64,000 nucleotides of DNA, from positions 1,992,001 through 2,056,000 of the forward strand of contig NC_019904.1 in assembly GCF_000325705.1 (NCBI RefSeq). The letters are read 5' to 3'. Below are positions 46,565 to 55,984 of the stretch, piece after piece. Made by a program: the position numbers and the translations under genes. The notes below the pieces were generated by a model. The model did no database searches. It was given only the letters and a program-made list of their open reading frames with translations, and was not told the DNA's origin. Origin of the DNA: Echinicola vietnamensis DSM 17526 (GTDB lineage: Bacteria; Bacteroidota; Bacteroidia; Cytophagales; Cyclobacteriaceae). Each line of letters begins with the position of its first letter. Positions within the stretch are counted from its first letter, which is position 1.

Positions 46565-47044
46565 ATGATACAACGCGTACAAACGATCTTTCTTCTTTTG
46601 GTGGCCGTAGCCATGCTGCTGGAGACCTTCTTTCCCATCTGGACTCAGGTAAATCCTGACCAGACCGAAATGCTGAAATTAACAGCTTGGAATTTGACCC
46701 ATACCGATATCGCCTCTAGCTCCGTTTTGGAACAAACAGGGACCTTTTATCTGGGGATTTTGGCCATTTTGGCTGCGATTATCGCGATTTATAGCCTTAG
46801 CCAATTTAAGAACAGGACCAAGCAGATGTTTTTGAACATGATCAATTCTCTGGTGATGGTCGTCAACTTAGGCCTGATCGTTTACCTGACCTATGTGGAA
46901 AACATGGAGTTCAATGCCACCGCCAGCGGAGCATTTATGGTCGGGTTTTACTGCATCGTAGCGGCCATGATCTTTAATATCATTGCCAACCGTTTTATCA
47001 GAAAGGATGAAATGTTGGTAAAATCGGTAGATCGTATCCGGTAA
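46565..47044 (+). CDS. DUF4293 family membrane protein
   Basis: The 159-residue protein starts MIQRVQTIFLLLVAVAMLLE, typical of DUF4293, and has four hydrophobic segments (about 5-25, 62-80, 91-112, 123-143) with short loops. The family is confined to Bacteroidota and has no known function. It is a single gene followed by a strong terminator; its left neighbour truA is divergent. Confidence 0.85.
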   Translation: MIQRVQTIFLLLVAVAMLLETFFPIWTQVNPDQTEMLKLTAWNLTHTDIASSSVLEQTGTFYLGILAILAAIIAIYSLSQFKNRTKQMFLNMINSLVMVVNLGLIVYLTYVENMEFNATASGAFMVGFYCIVAAMIFNIIANRFIRKDEMLVKSVDRIR

Positions 47045-47060
47045 AAAATATCCCCGTACA

Positions 47061-47096
47061 AAAAAAGGAGACGGGATTCCATCCGTCTCCTTTTTT
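47061..47096 (+). terminator. Terminator after the DUF4293 gene
   Basis: AAAAAAGGAGACGG and CCGTCTCCTTTTTT pair over 14 bp around an 8-base loop, ending in a T-run. Confidence 0.85.
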
Positions 47097-47126
47097 ATTT
47101 CCCTAAGTGGAGTTTTTCGGCTTTTT

Positions 47127-47305
47127 TATGGATCAAGCAGAAAAGATGGGGCAAGCCTATTTCGATGGCGAAACATTTTCTTTGCCATCTTTGGTCTCTA
47201 TTTGGCTACGGATGAACGCTCATAAGCGCCGATAGAATGCTTAAGTATGGCAAATCCGTGCTCATTTTTATCCATGGATTCATCCAGTCCATAGTTGAAT
47301 TGCCC
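47127..47305. repeat. Dispersed post-terminator repeat, copy 2
   Basis: This copy matches 36050-36306 but lacks about 75 central bases. It starts 31 bp after the terminator of the DUF4293 gene. The rest of the gap to 47514 holds nothing recognisable. Confidence 0.75.
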
Positions 47306-47514
47306 TCCTTTTGGGGAAGCGGCTTCGGAAATACCGCTTGATCCTTTTTTATTCGTTGATAAACACTGGCCTCCTTGTAGAGATGTTTTTGGATGAGATT
47401 TGTGAAAATCTATTCCCAAAGAAGGCGGGTAGTTTCAGGAAATCGAAAAGTCCTTTCTCTACTAGTTTAAACCTACTTTTTCTGAATCGGTGAATTCTAG
47501 CGGGATGACAGCCG

Positions 47515-48273
47515 TTAATAATAGACGTATTCCGTCATTCCTGTATAGGCAAACCCCCAATATTGATCGTAATTTCTCACTTCTATAAGTTGTCCCGATG
47601 CATTGTATTCATATTGGGTGGCATCGTCCATTTTTCCTCTGGTTCCAGAAGTTTCTCGAGCCTCCAGTAAGCCATCATCCCGATACCTGTAATGATATTG
47701 TTCAAATATTTCTCCGTTTTCCAGGACCCAGTGTTCCTCGGAAATTCGTCCGTTTTCATACACGTACCGGTATTTTTCGGTGTTTTCTTCATAACCGAAC
47801 CGCCATTCCGTTTTTCCACCATCTGCATTATAGATATAGCTGTACCTATACGCCTCTTTAGCATCTACGGATGCTTTGTAAACGTCCTCTCGAAGCCCGT
47901 CATCAGAAAAAATACTTGTCAAAGAAGTAGTCCATTCAAACACTCCAGCCTCATAAGTGAAAAATAGATTTTCTATCGCCCTATCTTTCTCATCAAACTT
48001 GAAAATGCTTATGCTCAGCGTATCTTTATCTTCAGGAGACATTCGGACTCGAAGGACATTGTTACCGCGGGCATCATAGTAGCGATAAGTGTAGCCTGTG
48101 AGGGGTGTTAGATGATTGGTGCGGGATGCTTTGATTTTACCTTTGGGCGTATACAGCTCCTCATCCAACACCGATAATGCCTCATGGGTTGGTGCCGCAG
48201 GGGTAGGGTCAGGATCATTGGTGCACGAAACCAAACCTAAAAAACATACCGCAATGATTAGTGATTGCTTCAT
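47515..48273 (-). CDS. YD-repeat-like lipoprotein
   Basis: The 252-residue protein has lipobox LVSC (Cys 17) followed by a Pro/Thr/Asp linker. The mature part shows Tyr-rich repeats of YD/Rhs type (YTYRYYDARGNNVLRV, YRYSYIYNADGGKTEWRF, YRYVYENGRISEEHWV, YHYRYRDDGLLEARET, YEYNASGQLIEVRN). Such repeats form extended beta-sheets or shells. No toxin domain is attached and the protein is short, so a surface lipoprotein of unknown function is the best description. Confidence 0.75.
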   Translation of the reverse strand: MKQSLIIAVCFLGLVSCTNDPDPTPAAPTHEALSVLDEELYTPKGKIKASRTNHLTPLTGYTYRYYDARGNNVLRVRMSPEDKDTLSISIFKFDEKDRAIENLFFTYEAGVFEWTTSLTSIFSDDGLREDVYKASVDAKEAYRYSYIYNADGGKTEWRFGYEENTEKYRYVYENGRISEEHWVLENGEIFEQYHYRYRDDGLLEARETSGTRGKMDDATQYEYNASGQLIEVRNYDQYWGFAYTGMTEYVYY

Positions 48274-48370
48274 AAATGATTGATTATGAAGGTTAATGTA
48301 CGTTTTTTAGGCTTTTTCTGCAATTAACTTGGCGCGTCCTTGAGGAGTGATTCCGAAAGAAACCTTTGGG

Positions 48371-49129
48371 TTACCAAAACCTTACCCCCACCACCGGGTA
48401 ATAGGTGTTCAGCCCGTCTGTGGCTACCACACCAGCCTGAATGTACAGGTGATTACTGATCCGGTGCCTATAGATGGCCCTCAAGGTAGTGCCCTTAAAT
48501 AGCTCACTGGGATGGCTATTGAGCAAGTAGCCAATTTGGATGGTCTGTTCATTGTTGACAATGTTGCTTCCCTTGTTCCAAGAGAATTCCCCGTTGATAA
48601 ACCAATTGCTCATCACATCGATTTCCCCTTCCACTTTTTGGGGAAAATACACCGTATTGGTAATGGCTGCTCCAATGCTGTAACCCGGCAGTCCTAGATG
48701 CGCCCTAAAGCCCACTTCCGGCGTAAAGTTTCCGCGTGTAAAGTCCAGCCCTACAGGAATGCCCAATTCAATGCTTTCGACATGCCTTCCGTATTTTCGG
48801 TCGATCTTTCTTTTTACATTTTGAAGGCTTGTAGCGCTAAAATTATTGGCTAAGCGATACGCCTCTTTTTCAAATTCAGGGAATCGGGTAGCGCGTTTGA
48901 TGAGCGGAGTCAATGCTGCCTGCAAAGAATCGGTGGGCAGCTCTTCATCATTATAATAGAAAATCAATTGGCCTTCATTGGGCAAATTGAATTGCAGGGT
49001 GTCGGTGATGGGCCATTGTGTGTCCAGCCATTTTTGTTGGTTTTTGGATAGGCTGTTTTCTACTTCCTGTGCCAAGCAGACGGATGTCGTTAGCGTCACG
49101 AAAAGGATAATTATGATTGATTTATACAT
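48371..49129 (-). CDS. Outer-membrane beta-barrel protein, sigma-module member
   Basis: The 252-residue protein has a signal peptide ending VCLAQ (residue 21). An N-terminal periplasmic part (about 22-110) with TLQFNLPNEGQLIFYYNDEE is followed by barrel-like strands ending in Phe-Trp (YPVVGVRFW). It is encoded 57 bases after the anti-sigma-like gene on the same strand and is therefore likely part of the same operon or its output. No family name is known to me. Confidence 0.65.
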   Translation of the reverse strand: MYKSIIIILFVTLTTSVCLAQEVENSLSKNQQKWLDTQWPITDTLQFNLPNEGQLIFYYNDEELPTDSLQAALTPLIKRATRFPEFEKEAYRLANNFSATSLQNVKRKIDRKYGRHVESIELGIPVGLDFTRGNFTPEVGFRAHLGLPGYSIGAAITNTVYFPQKVEGEIDVMSNWFINGEFSWNKGSNIVNNEQTIQIGYLLNSHPSELFKGTTLRAIYRHRISNHLYIQAGVVATDGLNTYYPVVGVRFW

Positions 49130-49186
49130 GATTCATCGTTTTAAAAGGTTCATACGTTGGAATTAGGAAGGCCAAACGAACGGAAC

Positions 49187-49891
49187 CTATTTTTCTGAGG
49201 AAAGCCTGAGTACCAATTTCCCAGGTGACTTGGCTACCTGATGCAGTTTAGTTTGTGGCCGAGCGGTGTTGGGAGCATAATCGGTTTTTAGCTTTATGCG
49301 GTCATTGATCCCCCAGGAAATGCTCACCTGATGGAAGGATTTGGCCGCTTTTAAAGTGTCTTGATTCATGGCGTTTTCTGCCAATGTCCCCGTAACTGAA
49401 GCAGGAGCAGGGACAGGTAAAATCGGCATTTGGAGCTGCGGTATGTCCGATGGATCCAATAACACAGGCGGTATGGGGATATTGACTGGTTCATGTTCCT
49501 GCCTCACCGTTGGTGATAGGGATCCAGCTTCCTCCGGATGTGGAGTAGGCTTCTGGGGCATAGCGGTTTTCCATGGGATGTCTTGTATGGAAATGGTAGT
49601 GCCCAGGTATTCCTGCTGGATCGGTACTTTTTTGTCCATAAGGAGGACGACCAGCATCAGCCCTATTCCGGCAATGGCAGCTGCCATCCCTGTCCACTGC
49701 CACCATGCCGTTCGCACTCGCTCTTGCTCGAGCTGGGCTTCGATGGCTGGCCAAACATTTTTTTCGGGATGATGCTCCGGAAGGTTTCCGGCTTCCCTTT
49801 TGAGTTGGGCATCCACATCCAATGTTGCCTTCAGGGCCTCCCAGCTGTTGCTGTTTGGTTGATGATCGGGGAGATTGAATTGCTTTTTCAT
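49187..49891 (-). CDS. Single-pass anti-sigma-factor-like protein
   Basis: The 234-residue protein has an N-terminal cytosolic part, one membrane segment (about 64-85) and a Pro-rich periplasmic part. The cytosolic part carries two copies of a LPxHxPxxxxWxxI/LxAxL motif (residues 7-25 and 38-56), which I take as the sigma-binding region. Its ATG overlaps the stop of the upstream sigma gene by four bases. It would hold that sigma factor at the membrane until an envelope signal arrives. No zinc-binding HxxxCxxC motif is present. Confidence 0.72.
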   Translation of the reverse strand: MKKQFNLPDHQPNSNSWEALKATLDVDAQLKREAGNLPEHHPEKNVWPAIEAQLEQERVRTAWWQWTGMAAAIAGIGLMLVVLLMDKKVPIQQEYLGTTISIQDIPWKTAMPQKPTPHPEEAGSLSPTVRQEHEPVNIPIPPVLLDPSDIPQLQMPILPVPAPASVTGTLAENAMNQDTLKAAKSFHQVSISWGINDRIKLKTDYAPNTARPQTKLHQVAKSPGKLVLRLSSEK

Positions 49892-50418
49892 GCCTTTATC
49901 AGTTCATTTAGTTTACCACGCAATAGCTTTTTGGCGTAGGAAAGTTGCGACTTCGAGGTGTTTTCGGAGATGGAAAGAAGGGCTGCACACTCCGCATGCT
50001 TGTACCCTTCCACTTCGATCAAGAGAAAGACACTTCTACATCCCGTCGGCAATTCCCTAATGGCTACATCCAGTAGTTCCCCGTCAATCCATCCGTCAAG
50101 GGGAGTACGGTCGGGAAGGGCTGTTACTTGGTCCAATGGCGTGAACAGGATGCGGCTTTTGGCCAGCTTGATGGCCTTTCTGATGGCTATCCGTTTCATC
50201 CAAAACCCCAAAGTGCATTCTCCCCGGAATTTTTTTATCCCCTTGAATATTTCAATAAAGGCCTCCTGCAAAGCATCGTGGGCCAAATCCTCTTCGTTCA
50301 GGATCCTGAAGACTGAAGAGTATAGGGCTACCTTATACCGCTCAAAAAGCTCAAACTGTGCTTTTCGGTCTTGTTTGCTGCATCGTGTTATTAAATCTTT
50401 CTCAGAATTTTGCTTCAT
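49888..50418 (-). CDS. ECF-type RNA polymerase sigma factor
   Basis: The 176-residue protein has sigma region 2 (about 22-80; DALQEAFIEIFKGIKKFRGE) and region 4 (about 120-170; LPTGCRSVFLLIEVEGYKHA ... SKSQLSYAKKLLRGKL). It is of typical ECF length. It is the first gene of an operon with an overlapping anti-sigma-like gene and an outer-membrane protein gene. This group is expected to respond to envelope state. No autoregulatory promoter motif could be assigned. Confidence 0.9.
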   Translation of the reverse strand: MKQNSEKDLITRCSKQDRKAQFELFERYKVALYSSVFRILNEEDLAHDALQEAFIEIFKGIKKFRGECTLGFWMKRIAIRKAIKLAKSRILFTPLDQVTALPDRTPLDGWIDGELLDVAIRELPTGCRSVFLLIEVEGYKHAECAALLSISENTSKSQLSYAKKLLRGKLNELIKA

Positions 50419-50643
50419 TTCATTTGGCTTCCTGTATAAAAGAGGCGTCGAATGGGGAAAAGGTTGGAAACGGTGGTCATTGTTGGCAGATATTTTCCCA
50501 AAATGATTGGGAAGTGTTTTTTCAGTTGGTGCCCGCCCTGCCCAAAATGGTCCAAGCTAATTTTAAACACCAACCACTAATTCCCCGTTGGTCTTGGGGA
50601 ATGCCTTTATAATTTCCCTAATTTTATGTTAAAATCATAGCCT

Positions 50644-51753
50644 ATGAAATTCGAAACATTAGCCATACACGGGGGAGAAAAGAAATCCGCTCCACACAGG
50701 GCCGTGGTGCAGCCGATTACGTTATCCACTACTTTTGAGCACCATGAGGAATCCCTGATTTATTCTCGAAGCCAAAATCCCAACCGAATGGCATTGGAGG
50801 AGTTGTTGGCACAATTGGAAAAGGGCAGTGCTGCGGCGGCGTTTTCCTCGGGAAATGCGGCCGGGATGGCGGTTTTTCAGGCCTTGCCACTTGGGAGCCA
50901 TATCGTAGCCCCATCGGACATGTACCATGGTCTGAAAAAGCAGCTGGTGGAGCTGTTTAAAGATAAGTTGGAAGTGACTTTTACTGATCTCAGCGATCCG
51001 GAGAACCTTGAAAAGGCCATCCAGCCCAATACCAAATTGCTCTGGATAGAGACTCCTTCTAACCCCATGCTCAAGATCAGCGATATCAGACGACTCACCA
51101 AGATGGCGAAGGAGGATGATATCAGGGTGGTTTGTGACAATACCTTTGCCACGCCGGTTTTTCAGAATCCGCTGGAATTGGGAGCAGACTTGGTCATGCA
51201 CAGTGCCACCAAATACTTTGGAGGACACAGTGATATTTTGGGAGGAGCCTTGATTACCAAAAAGTCGGATGAATTTTGGAAGCAAATTGTCAATGTGCAA
51301 CAAACAGGTGGGGCGGTCTTGTCACCTTTTGATTGTTATTTGCTAGTGAGAAGCATCAAGACCCTTGCCTATCGCATGCGGGGCCACGCCGAACATGCGG
51401 GCATGATTGCCACTTTCTTGGACCAGCATCCCAAAGTGGAACGGGTCTTTTATCCCGGCCTGACTGCCCATCCTGGTCATGATGTGGCAAAAAGCCAAAT
51501 GACTGGATTTGGAGGGATACTGTCCTTTCTGGTAAAAGGGAAGCCAGAAGATGCTGATAAATTAATATCAAGTCTAAAATATTACACGAATGCCACGAGC
51601 CTAGGAGGAGTGGAGAGCCTTATCGAGCGGAGGGCTGCTGTGGAAGGCCCGGATACCAAAACGCCGCAAAACCTGATTCGCCTTTCTGTAGGGCTGGAGC
51701 ATTTGGATGATTTGCTTGAAGATATGGAAAAAGCTTTCTATTCAATTGGCTAA
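50644..51753 (+). CDS. Trans-sulfuration PLP enzyme (cystathionine gamma-synthase/lyase family)
   Basis: The 369-residue PLP-dependent Cys/Met-metabolism enzyme has Lys190 in SATKYFGGHSD as cofactor lysine, with the Asp in VVCDNTFATP and IETPSNP preceding. It could be cystathionine gamma-synthase, gamma-lyase or methionine gamma-lyase; sequence alone does not separate them. It is a stand-alone gene followed by a perfect 26-bp palindrome. Confidence 0.88.
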   Translation: MKFETLAIHGGEKKSAPHRAVVQPITLSTTFEHHEESLIYSRSQNPNRMALEELLAQLEKGSAAAAFSSGNAAGMAVFQALPLGSHIVAPSDMYHGLKKQLVELFKDKLEVTFTDLSDPENLEKAIQPNTKLLWIETPSNPMLKISDIRRLTKMAKEDDIRVVCDNTFATPVFQNPLELGADLVMHSATKYFGGHSDILGGALITKKSDEFWKQIVNVQQTGGAVLSPFDCYLLVRSIKTLAYRMRGHAEHAGMIATFLDQHPKVERVFYPGLTAHPGHDVAKSQMTGFGGILSFLVKGKPEDADKLISSLKYYTNATSLGGVESLIERRAAVEGPDTKTPQNLIRLSVGLEHLDDLLEDMEKAFYSIG

Positions 51754-52055
51754 ATCGTCTTAAATGCAAAAGACCATTCGCCTAGGCGAATGGTCTAATG
51801 GTTTAACTGACTTTCATTAATCGAAAAAGTGTGTTGAACAAGTTGGATTGTTTTATTTAAGCGGGTGATCACAACTTTTGATAACAAAGTAACGGAATTG
51901 TTTTGCTAAATACAATATTTGGCACTACAAAAAGTACAATAAATCCCATAGAAATAATTCAATATAATTATTTGAATTTTCAATGTATCTACATGGAATT
52001 TTAGGTTAAATTTTATAGTCCAAAAGTTCAATTTCTAATATTAAGTTACTGCTGA
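51754..52055. other. Convergent intergenic region
   Basis: Apart from the palindrome the 302-bp gap is AT-rich with no recognisable gene or repeat. Confidence 0.4.
51771..51796. terminator. Perfect 26-bp palindrome after the PLP enzyme gene
   Basis: AGACCATTCGCCT is directly followed by its reverse complement, with no loop bases. It sits 17 bp after the stop and has no T-run. It may fold as a hairpin with a short unpaired apex. Confidence 0.55.
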
Positions 52056-53594
52056 TCATCCCGCCCAGCCTTCTCTGTCAAGGCTACGGTACTGAATGGC
52101 CTCGGCCAAATGTTCGACTTTTATATTTTCGGCATCGGACAAATCCGCAATTGTCCTGGCCACTTTTAGGATTCGATCGTAGGCCCTGGCAGAGAGCCCT
52201 AGTCTTTCCATGGCGGTTTTCAAGAGGTTCTTGCCCGCTTCATTGATTTCGCAAATTTCCTTGACCATGTGCGAGGGCATCATGGCGTTGCAGTAGATTT
52301 CTTTATGGTCTTTAAAACGATCCACCTGCCGGTCCCTTCCCCTGACTACTCGTTCGCGGATCACATTACTTTTTTCCGCTTTTCGGGTGGACGTCATTTC
52401 ATCGAATTTGACGGGAGTGACTTCGACATGAAGGTCGATTCGGTCAAGTAAGGGACCGCTTACTTTGTTCAAATACCGCTGCACCACGCCCGGGCCGCAG
52501 ACACATTCTTTCTCGGGGTGGTTGTAATAGCCGCATGGGCAGGGATTCATGCTGGCGATCAGCATGAAATTGGCCGGGTAATCCACGGATACTTTGGCCC
52601 GGCTAATGGAGACCCTTCTTTCTTCTAGCGGTTGGCGCATGACTTCAAGCACCGTCCGTTTAAATTCGGGCAATTCATCCAAGAAGAGGACGCCATTATG
52701 TGCAAGGGAGATTTCTCCGGGCTGGGGATTGCCGCCGCCACCGACCAGGGCCACATCACTGATGGTATGGTGGGGAGATCGAAAAGGTCGCTGGGCGATC
52801 AAAGAAGCTTCGCTTCCCAACCTTCCGGCCACGGAGTGGATCTTGGTGGTCTCCAGGGCTTCCTGAAGGGTCAGTGGAGGAAGAATGGAGGGCAGCCGTT
52901 TGGCAAGCATGGTTTTTCCTGCACCAGGAGGACCGACCATGATGACGTTATGACCGCCAGTAGCTGCGATTTCCATGGCCCGTTTGATGTTATCTTGGCC
53001 TTGGACATCAGCAAAATCGAATTCATAATCTTCCAGGCTATTATAAAAAATGTCGCGGGTGTCCGTGACCAGTGGGGCGATTTCTATATCCCCCTCTAAA
53101 AAGCCAATGGCTTGCTCGAGGTTTTCTACTCCAATTACATCCAGGTTATTGACAATAGAAGCTTCTGCAGCATTCGGTTGGGGTAAAATGAGCCCTTTAA
53201 AACCCTTTTTTCGCGCTTCTATAGCGATGGGGAGTACGCCTTTTATTGGGCGTAACTGCCCGTCCAAGGATAGCTCTCCCATGATGACATAATCCTCAAG
53301 CTCCGCAAATACCACTTGCTCAGAGGCCTTCAGGATCCCCATGGCAATGGGCAGGTCGTAGGCCGATCCCTCTTTTCGAATATCTGCTGGGGCAAGGTTA
53401 ATGACCACCTTTTGGCGGGGCATCCGGTATCCAAAATATTTTAGTGCTGACTCTACCCGCTGTTGACTTTCCTTTACGGCACTGTCCGGTAGGCCCACCA
53501 TGTAAAAACTGGTTCCCTGTCCGACGTTTACCTCTATCGTGATCAGGATGGCGTCTACTCCAGAAACTGTACTACCATACGTCTTTGCTACCAT
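52056..53594 (-). CDS. YifB/ComM family AAA ATPase
   Basis: The 512-residue protein has an N-terminal Lon-like domain (SGVDAILITIEVNVGQGTSF ... MVGLPDSAVKES), a Mg-chelatase-type AAA module with Walker A GPPGAGKTM and Walker B GVLFLDELPEF, and a C-terminal helical domain. A zinc-like Cys cluster (CPCGYYNHPEKECVCGPG) sits within the ATPase. ComM homologues act as hexameric branch-migration helicases during natural transformation. It is a single gene ending 302 bp from the PLP enzyme. Confidence 0.93.
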   Translation of the reverse strand: MVAKTYGSTVSGVDAILITIEVNVGQGTSFYMVGLPDSAVKESQQRVESALKYFGYRMPRQKVVINLAPADIRKEGSAYDLPIAMGILKASEQVVFAELEDYVIMGELSLDGQLRPIKGVLPIAIEARKKGFKGLILPQPNAAEASIVNNLDVIGVENLEQAIGFLEGDIEIAPLVTDTRDIFYNSLEDYEFDFADVQGQDNIKRAMEIAATGGHNVIMVGPPGAGKTMLAKRLPSILPPLTLQEALETTKIHSVAGRLGSEASLIAQRPFRSPHHTISDVALVGGGGNPQPGEISLAHNGVLFLDELPEFKRTVLEVMRQPLEERRVSISRAKVSVDYPANFMLIASMNPCPCGYYNHPEKECVCGPGVVQRYLNKVSGPLLDRIDLHVEVTPVKFDEMTSTRKAEKSNVIRERVVRGRDRQVDRFKDHKEIYCNAMMPSHMVKEICEINEAGKNLLKTAMERLGLSARAYDRILKVARTIADLSDAENIKVEHLAEAIQYRSLDREGWAG

Positions 53595-53623
53595 TTTTAA
53601 TTAAATTCTACTTCCATAAAAAA

Positions 53624-53647
53624 AGGAAATCTCCGAAGAGATTTCCT
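53624..53647 (-). terminator. Terminator of the ABC exporter operon
   Basis: AGGAAATCTC and GAGATTTCCT pair over 10 bp with a CGAA loop. On the minus strand it is followed by a long T-run (A-run at 53617-53624). Confidence 0.8.
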
Positions 53648-53683
53648 GCTGAACTCATTTTATATCTCCCTTTCTGGGCATCA

Positions 53684-54064
53684 TCACTTGATGTTTTGTC
53701 TGGGCTTGATGCCGGAGCCATCCGTGTCATCCTCTGGTCCGCTGCCGGAGGTTGGTGGGGCAGTGCCTTTCATAGGACTCACTTTTGCTTTTTGCTCATG
53801 GTCATAAAGCCTGGCTTTTAGTTTGTCATTTTCCGCTTCTAGCTTTCTGATCTTTTTCCCCATGCTACTGGAGTACATGGAGACGAGCAGCCACGTAATC
53901 AGATAGAGGACAAAACCAGCAAGAAGCCAGATAACCACTTTCCCAGCGGTAAGTTCCTGGATTCCAAAGCCATTCTTGATGCTGTCAAAAACCAGGAAGA
54001 AGACCAGTGCTACTCCAAAAAAAAGTGCTACCAAAAGCTGAAATACACTTGATACCTTTTTCAT
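53684..54064 (-). CDS. Two-TM membrane protein with coiled coil
   Basis: ATG 54064 (MKKVSSVFQLLVALFFG) is favoured; ATG 54091 is also possible. The protein of about 126 residues has two membrane segments (about 8-27 and 43-64) and a short cytosolic coiled coil (KKIRKLEAENDKLKARLYDHEQ), ending in a Gly/Ser/Asp-rich tail. It resembles the general layout of LapA-like proteins but I make no family claim. It lies just downstream of the ABC exporter on the same strand. Confidence 0.65.
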   Translation of the reverse strand: MKKVSSVFQLLVALFFGVALVFFLVFDSIKNGFGIQELTAGKVVIWLLAGFVLYLITWLLVSMYSSSMGKKIRKLEAENDKLKARLYDHEQKAKVSPMKGTAPPTSGSGPEDDTDGSGIKPRQNIK

Positions 54065-54095
54065 ACATTTAAAATTAGATTTGTTATCCAATATA

Positions 54096-55931
54096 CTAAA
54101 CTGATTGCATAGTGGAAAGTTTCTTGTATAATCCTTCTTGACTTATCAGTGCATCATGTGTGCCCCTTTCGACGATTTCACCGTTTTGGACCACTAGGAT
54201 TTCATCTGCATGCTGGATGGTGCTGAGGCGGTGCGCGATGACCAAGGTGGTCCTATTGCTCATCAGGTGGGTGAGGGCTTCCTGGACGAGCCGTTCGGAT
54301 TCAGAATCCAAGGCGGAGGTGGCTTCGTCCAATATGAGAATAGGAGGATTTTTCAATACCGCCCTCGCAATGCTAAGCCGCTGCCGCTGGCCTCCGGAAA
54401 GCTTACTGCCCCGCTCGCCAATGTTGGTTTGATAGCCGTGCTCCAGCTGTGCTATAAATTCGTGGGCGTTGGCAATCTTAGCGGCTTCTATTACGGCTGT
54501 CTCTGAAGCATCGGTAAGGCCAAAGGCAATATTATTGAATACCGTGTCATTAAACAGGATTGATTCCTGGGTAACGATGCCGATCAGTTTGCGTAAATCA
54601 TCTATGGCAAGCGTTCGGATGTCGCTTCCGTCCAGTTTCACTTCACCGCTCGTGGGATCATAAAATCGGGGTACCAAATCAGCAATGGTGGATTTACCGC
54701 CCCCGGAAGGTCCGACCAGGGCAATGGTTTTTCCTTTTTCCAAGGTGAACTGGATGTCTTTTAGGACCAAGTGCTGTGCATCATAACCAAAGTCGACATG
54801 TTGGAAGGTGATCGCTTGGTCAAACTGCTGAAGGACCTTGGGACGTTCAGGGTCCTGGATGGCGGGTGCCGTATCCACGACTTTGAATATCCTGTCTGCG
54901 GAGGCCAGGCCACGCTGGACGGCTCCCATCGCCCGGGAAATTTCCTTGGCGGGATTGAGCACTTGGGTAAACAATATGATGTAGGCCAGAAACTCACTGG
55001 CCGAGAGATCAGCGGCATTGTTCAGGACCAGACTTCCGCCGTACAATAAAATGCCCGCGACCACAAAGACCCCCAAAAACTGAGAAATGGGAGAAGCGAG
55101 CTCATTCCTCTTGGCCATGGAAACGTTGATCTTCGAATATTCATCGGTTTCTTTGTCAAATTTATCGTAGACATATCCAGTGGCACTGAATGCCTTTACC
55201 ACTCGCATGCCCCCGATGGTTTCATCCAGAATATTGACAATGCGTCCGAGGGATTCTTGGCTTTGGACGGCTTTCTTTTTGAGCCTCTTGGTAATGCCGC
55301 CAATGATGGCGCCAGAAATCGGAATGATCAAGATGGTGAACAAGGTGAGCTTTACCGACATAAAGAACAACGCTCCGAAGTATAAGACAATTGTAACGGG
55401 TTCTTTAAAGACCACGCGGAGGGATTGGACGACGCTGTTTTCCACTTCCTGCACATCATTGGTGATCCGTGACATCAGGTCTCCCTTGCGTTCGTTGGTG
55501 AAATAACCGATGTGCATGCGGCTTACCTGATCAAAGATATGCATGCGCATTTTTTTGATGACATCTGCTTTGACTTTTGCCAAGAGTACGCCTGACAAAT
55601 AGGTGAAAAGGTTGGACAGAAATACCGAAACGACAATGATGATGCATACATAGACAAGGGTTCCGAACTTCCCGTAGATTTCTGCTACTTGCATAAAGTA
55701 GTAATTAAACAAGTGCATGAAGTAATCGATGGTAAATGAAAAGTCGGGCTGCTCGGCGTAGCGCTGTAGCGCATCAGGATCGACTTGTTCGAAGATGACG
55801 TCAAACAGCGGTTTTAGCAAGGTGAAGTTCAGCAAGCCAAAAATAATGGCTAATAACGCATACACCACATAAAGTGGAAAGTACCTTCTATATGGCCGTG
55901 CATAAGCCAATATTCTTAAATAAGTCTTCAT
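54096..55931 (-). CDS. ABC exporter, MsbA-like
   Basis: The 611-residue half transporter has six TMs in the first 330 residues, with an unusually long first loop (about 45-95). Walker A GPSGGGKST, signature LSGGQRQR, Walker B ILILDEATSALD and the switch in IAHRLST are intact. It best resembles MsbA, the flippase for lipid A/LPS precursors, or other lipid exporters. A promoter box lies about 38 bases before the ATG. The small two-TM gene follows in the same direction. Confidence 0.9.
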   Translation of the reverse strand: MKTYLRILAYARPYRRYFPLYVVYALLAIIFGLLNFTLLKPLFDVIFEQVDPDALQRYAEQPDFSFTIDYFMHLFNYYFMQVAEIYGKFGTLVYVCIIIVVSVFLSNLFTYLSGVLLAKVKADVIKKMRMHIFDQVSRMHIGYFTNERKGDLMSRITNDVQEVENSVVQSLRVVFKEPVTIVLYFGALFFMSVKLTLFTILIIPISGAIIGGITKRLKKKAVQSQESLGRIVNILDETIGGMRVVKAFSATGYVYDKFDKETDEYSKINVSMAKRNELASPISQFLGVFVVAGILLYGGSLVLNNAADLSASEFLAYIILFTQVLNPAKEISRAMGAVQRGLASADRIFKVVDTAPAIQDPERPKVLQQFDQAITFQHVDFGYDAQHLVLKDIQFTLEKGKTIALVGPSGGGKSTIADLVPRFYDPTSGEVKLDGSDIRTLAIDDLRKLIGIVTQESILFNDTVFNNIAFGLTDASETAVIEAAKIANAHEFIAQLEHGYQTNIGERGSKLSGGQRQRLSIARAVLKNPPILILDEATSALDSESERLVQEALTHLMSNRTTLVIAHRLSTIQHADEILVVQNGEIVERGTHDALISQEGLYKKLSTMQSV

Positions 55932-55968
55932 CTTTGCAGTTGTTCGGTTATAGATTTGGGCCGAAGGC

Positions 55969-55976
55969 CAAAGATA
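55969..55976 (-). promoter_or_regulatory. -7 box of the MsbA-like gene
   Basis: TATCTTTG on the minus strand matches TAnnTTTG, 37 bases before ATG 55931 and inside the short gap to the upstream gene end. No good -33 partner was found. Confidence 0.45.
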
Positions 55977-55984
55977 AGGGCCAA

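Noticed and set aside
47515..48273. Rhs/polymorphic toxin
   Set aside because: YD-like repeats are present, but there is no C-terminal toxin domain, immunity gene or Rhs core; the protein is short.
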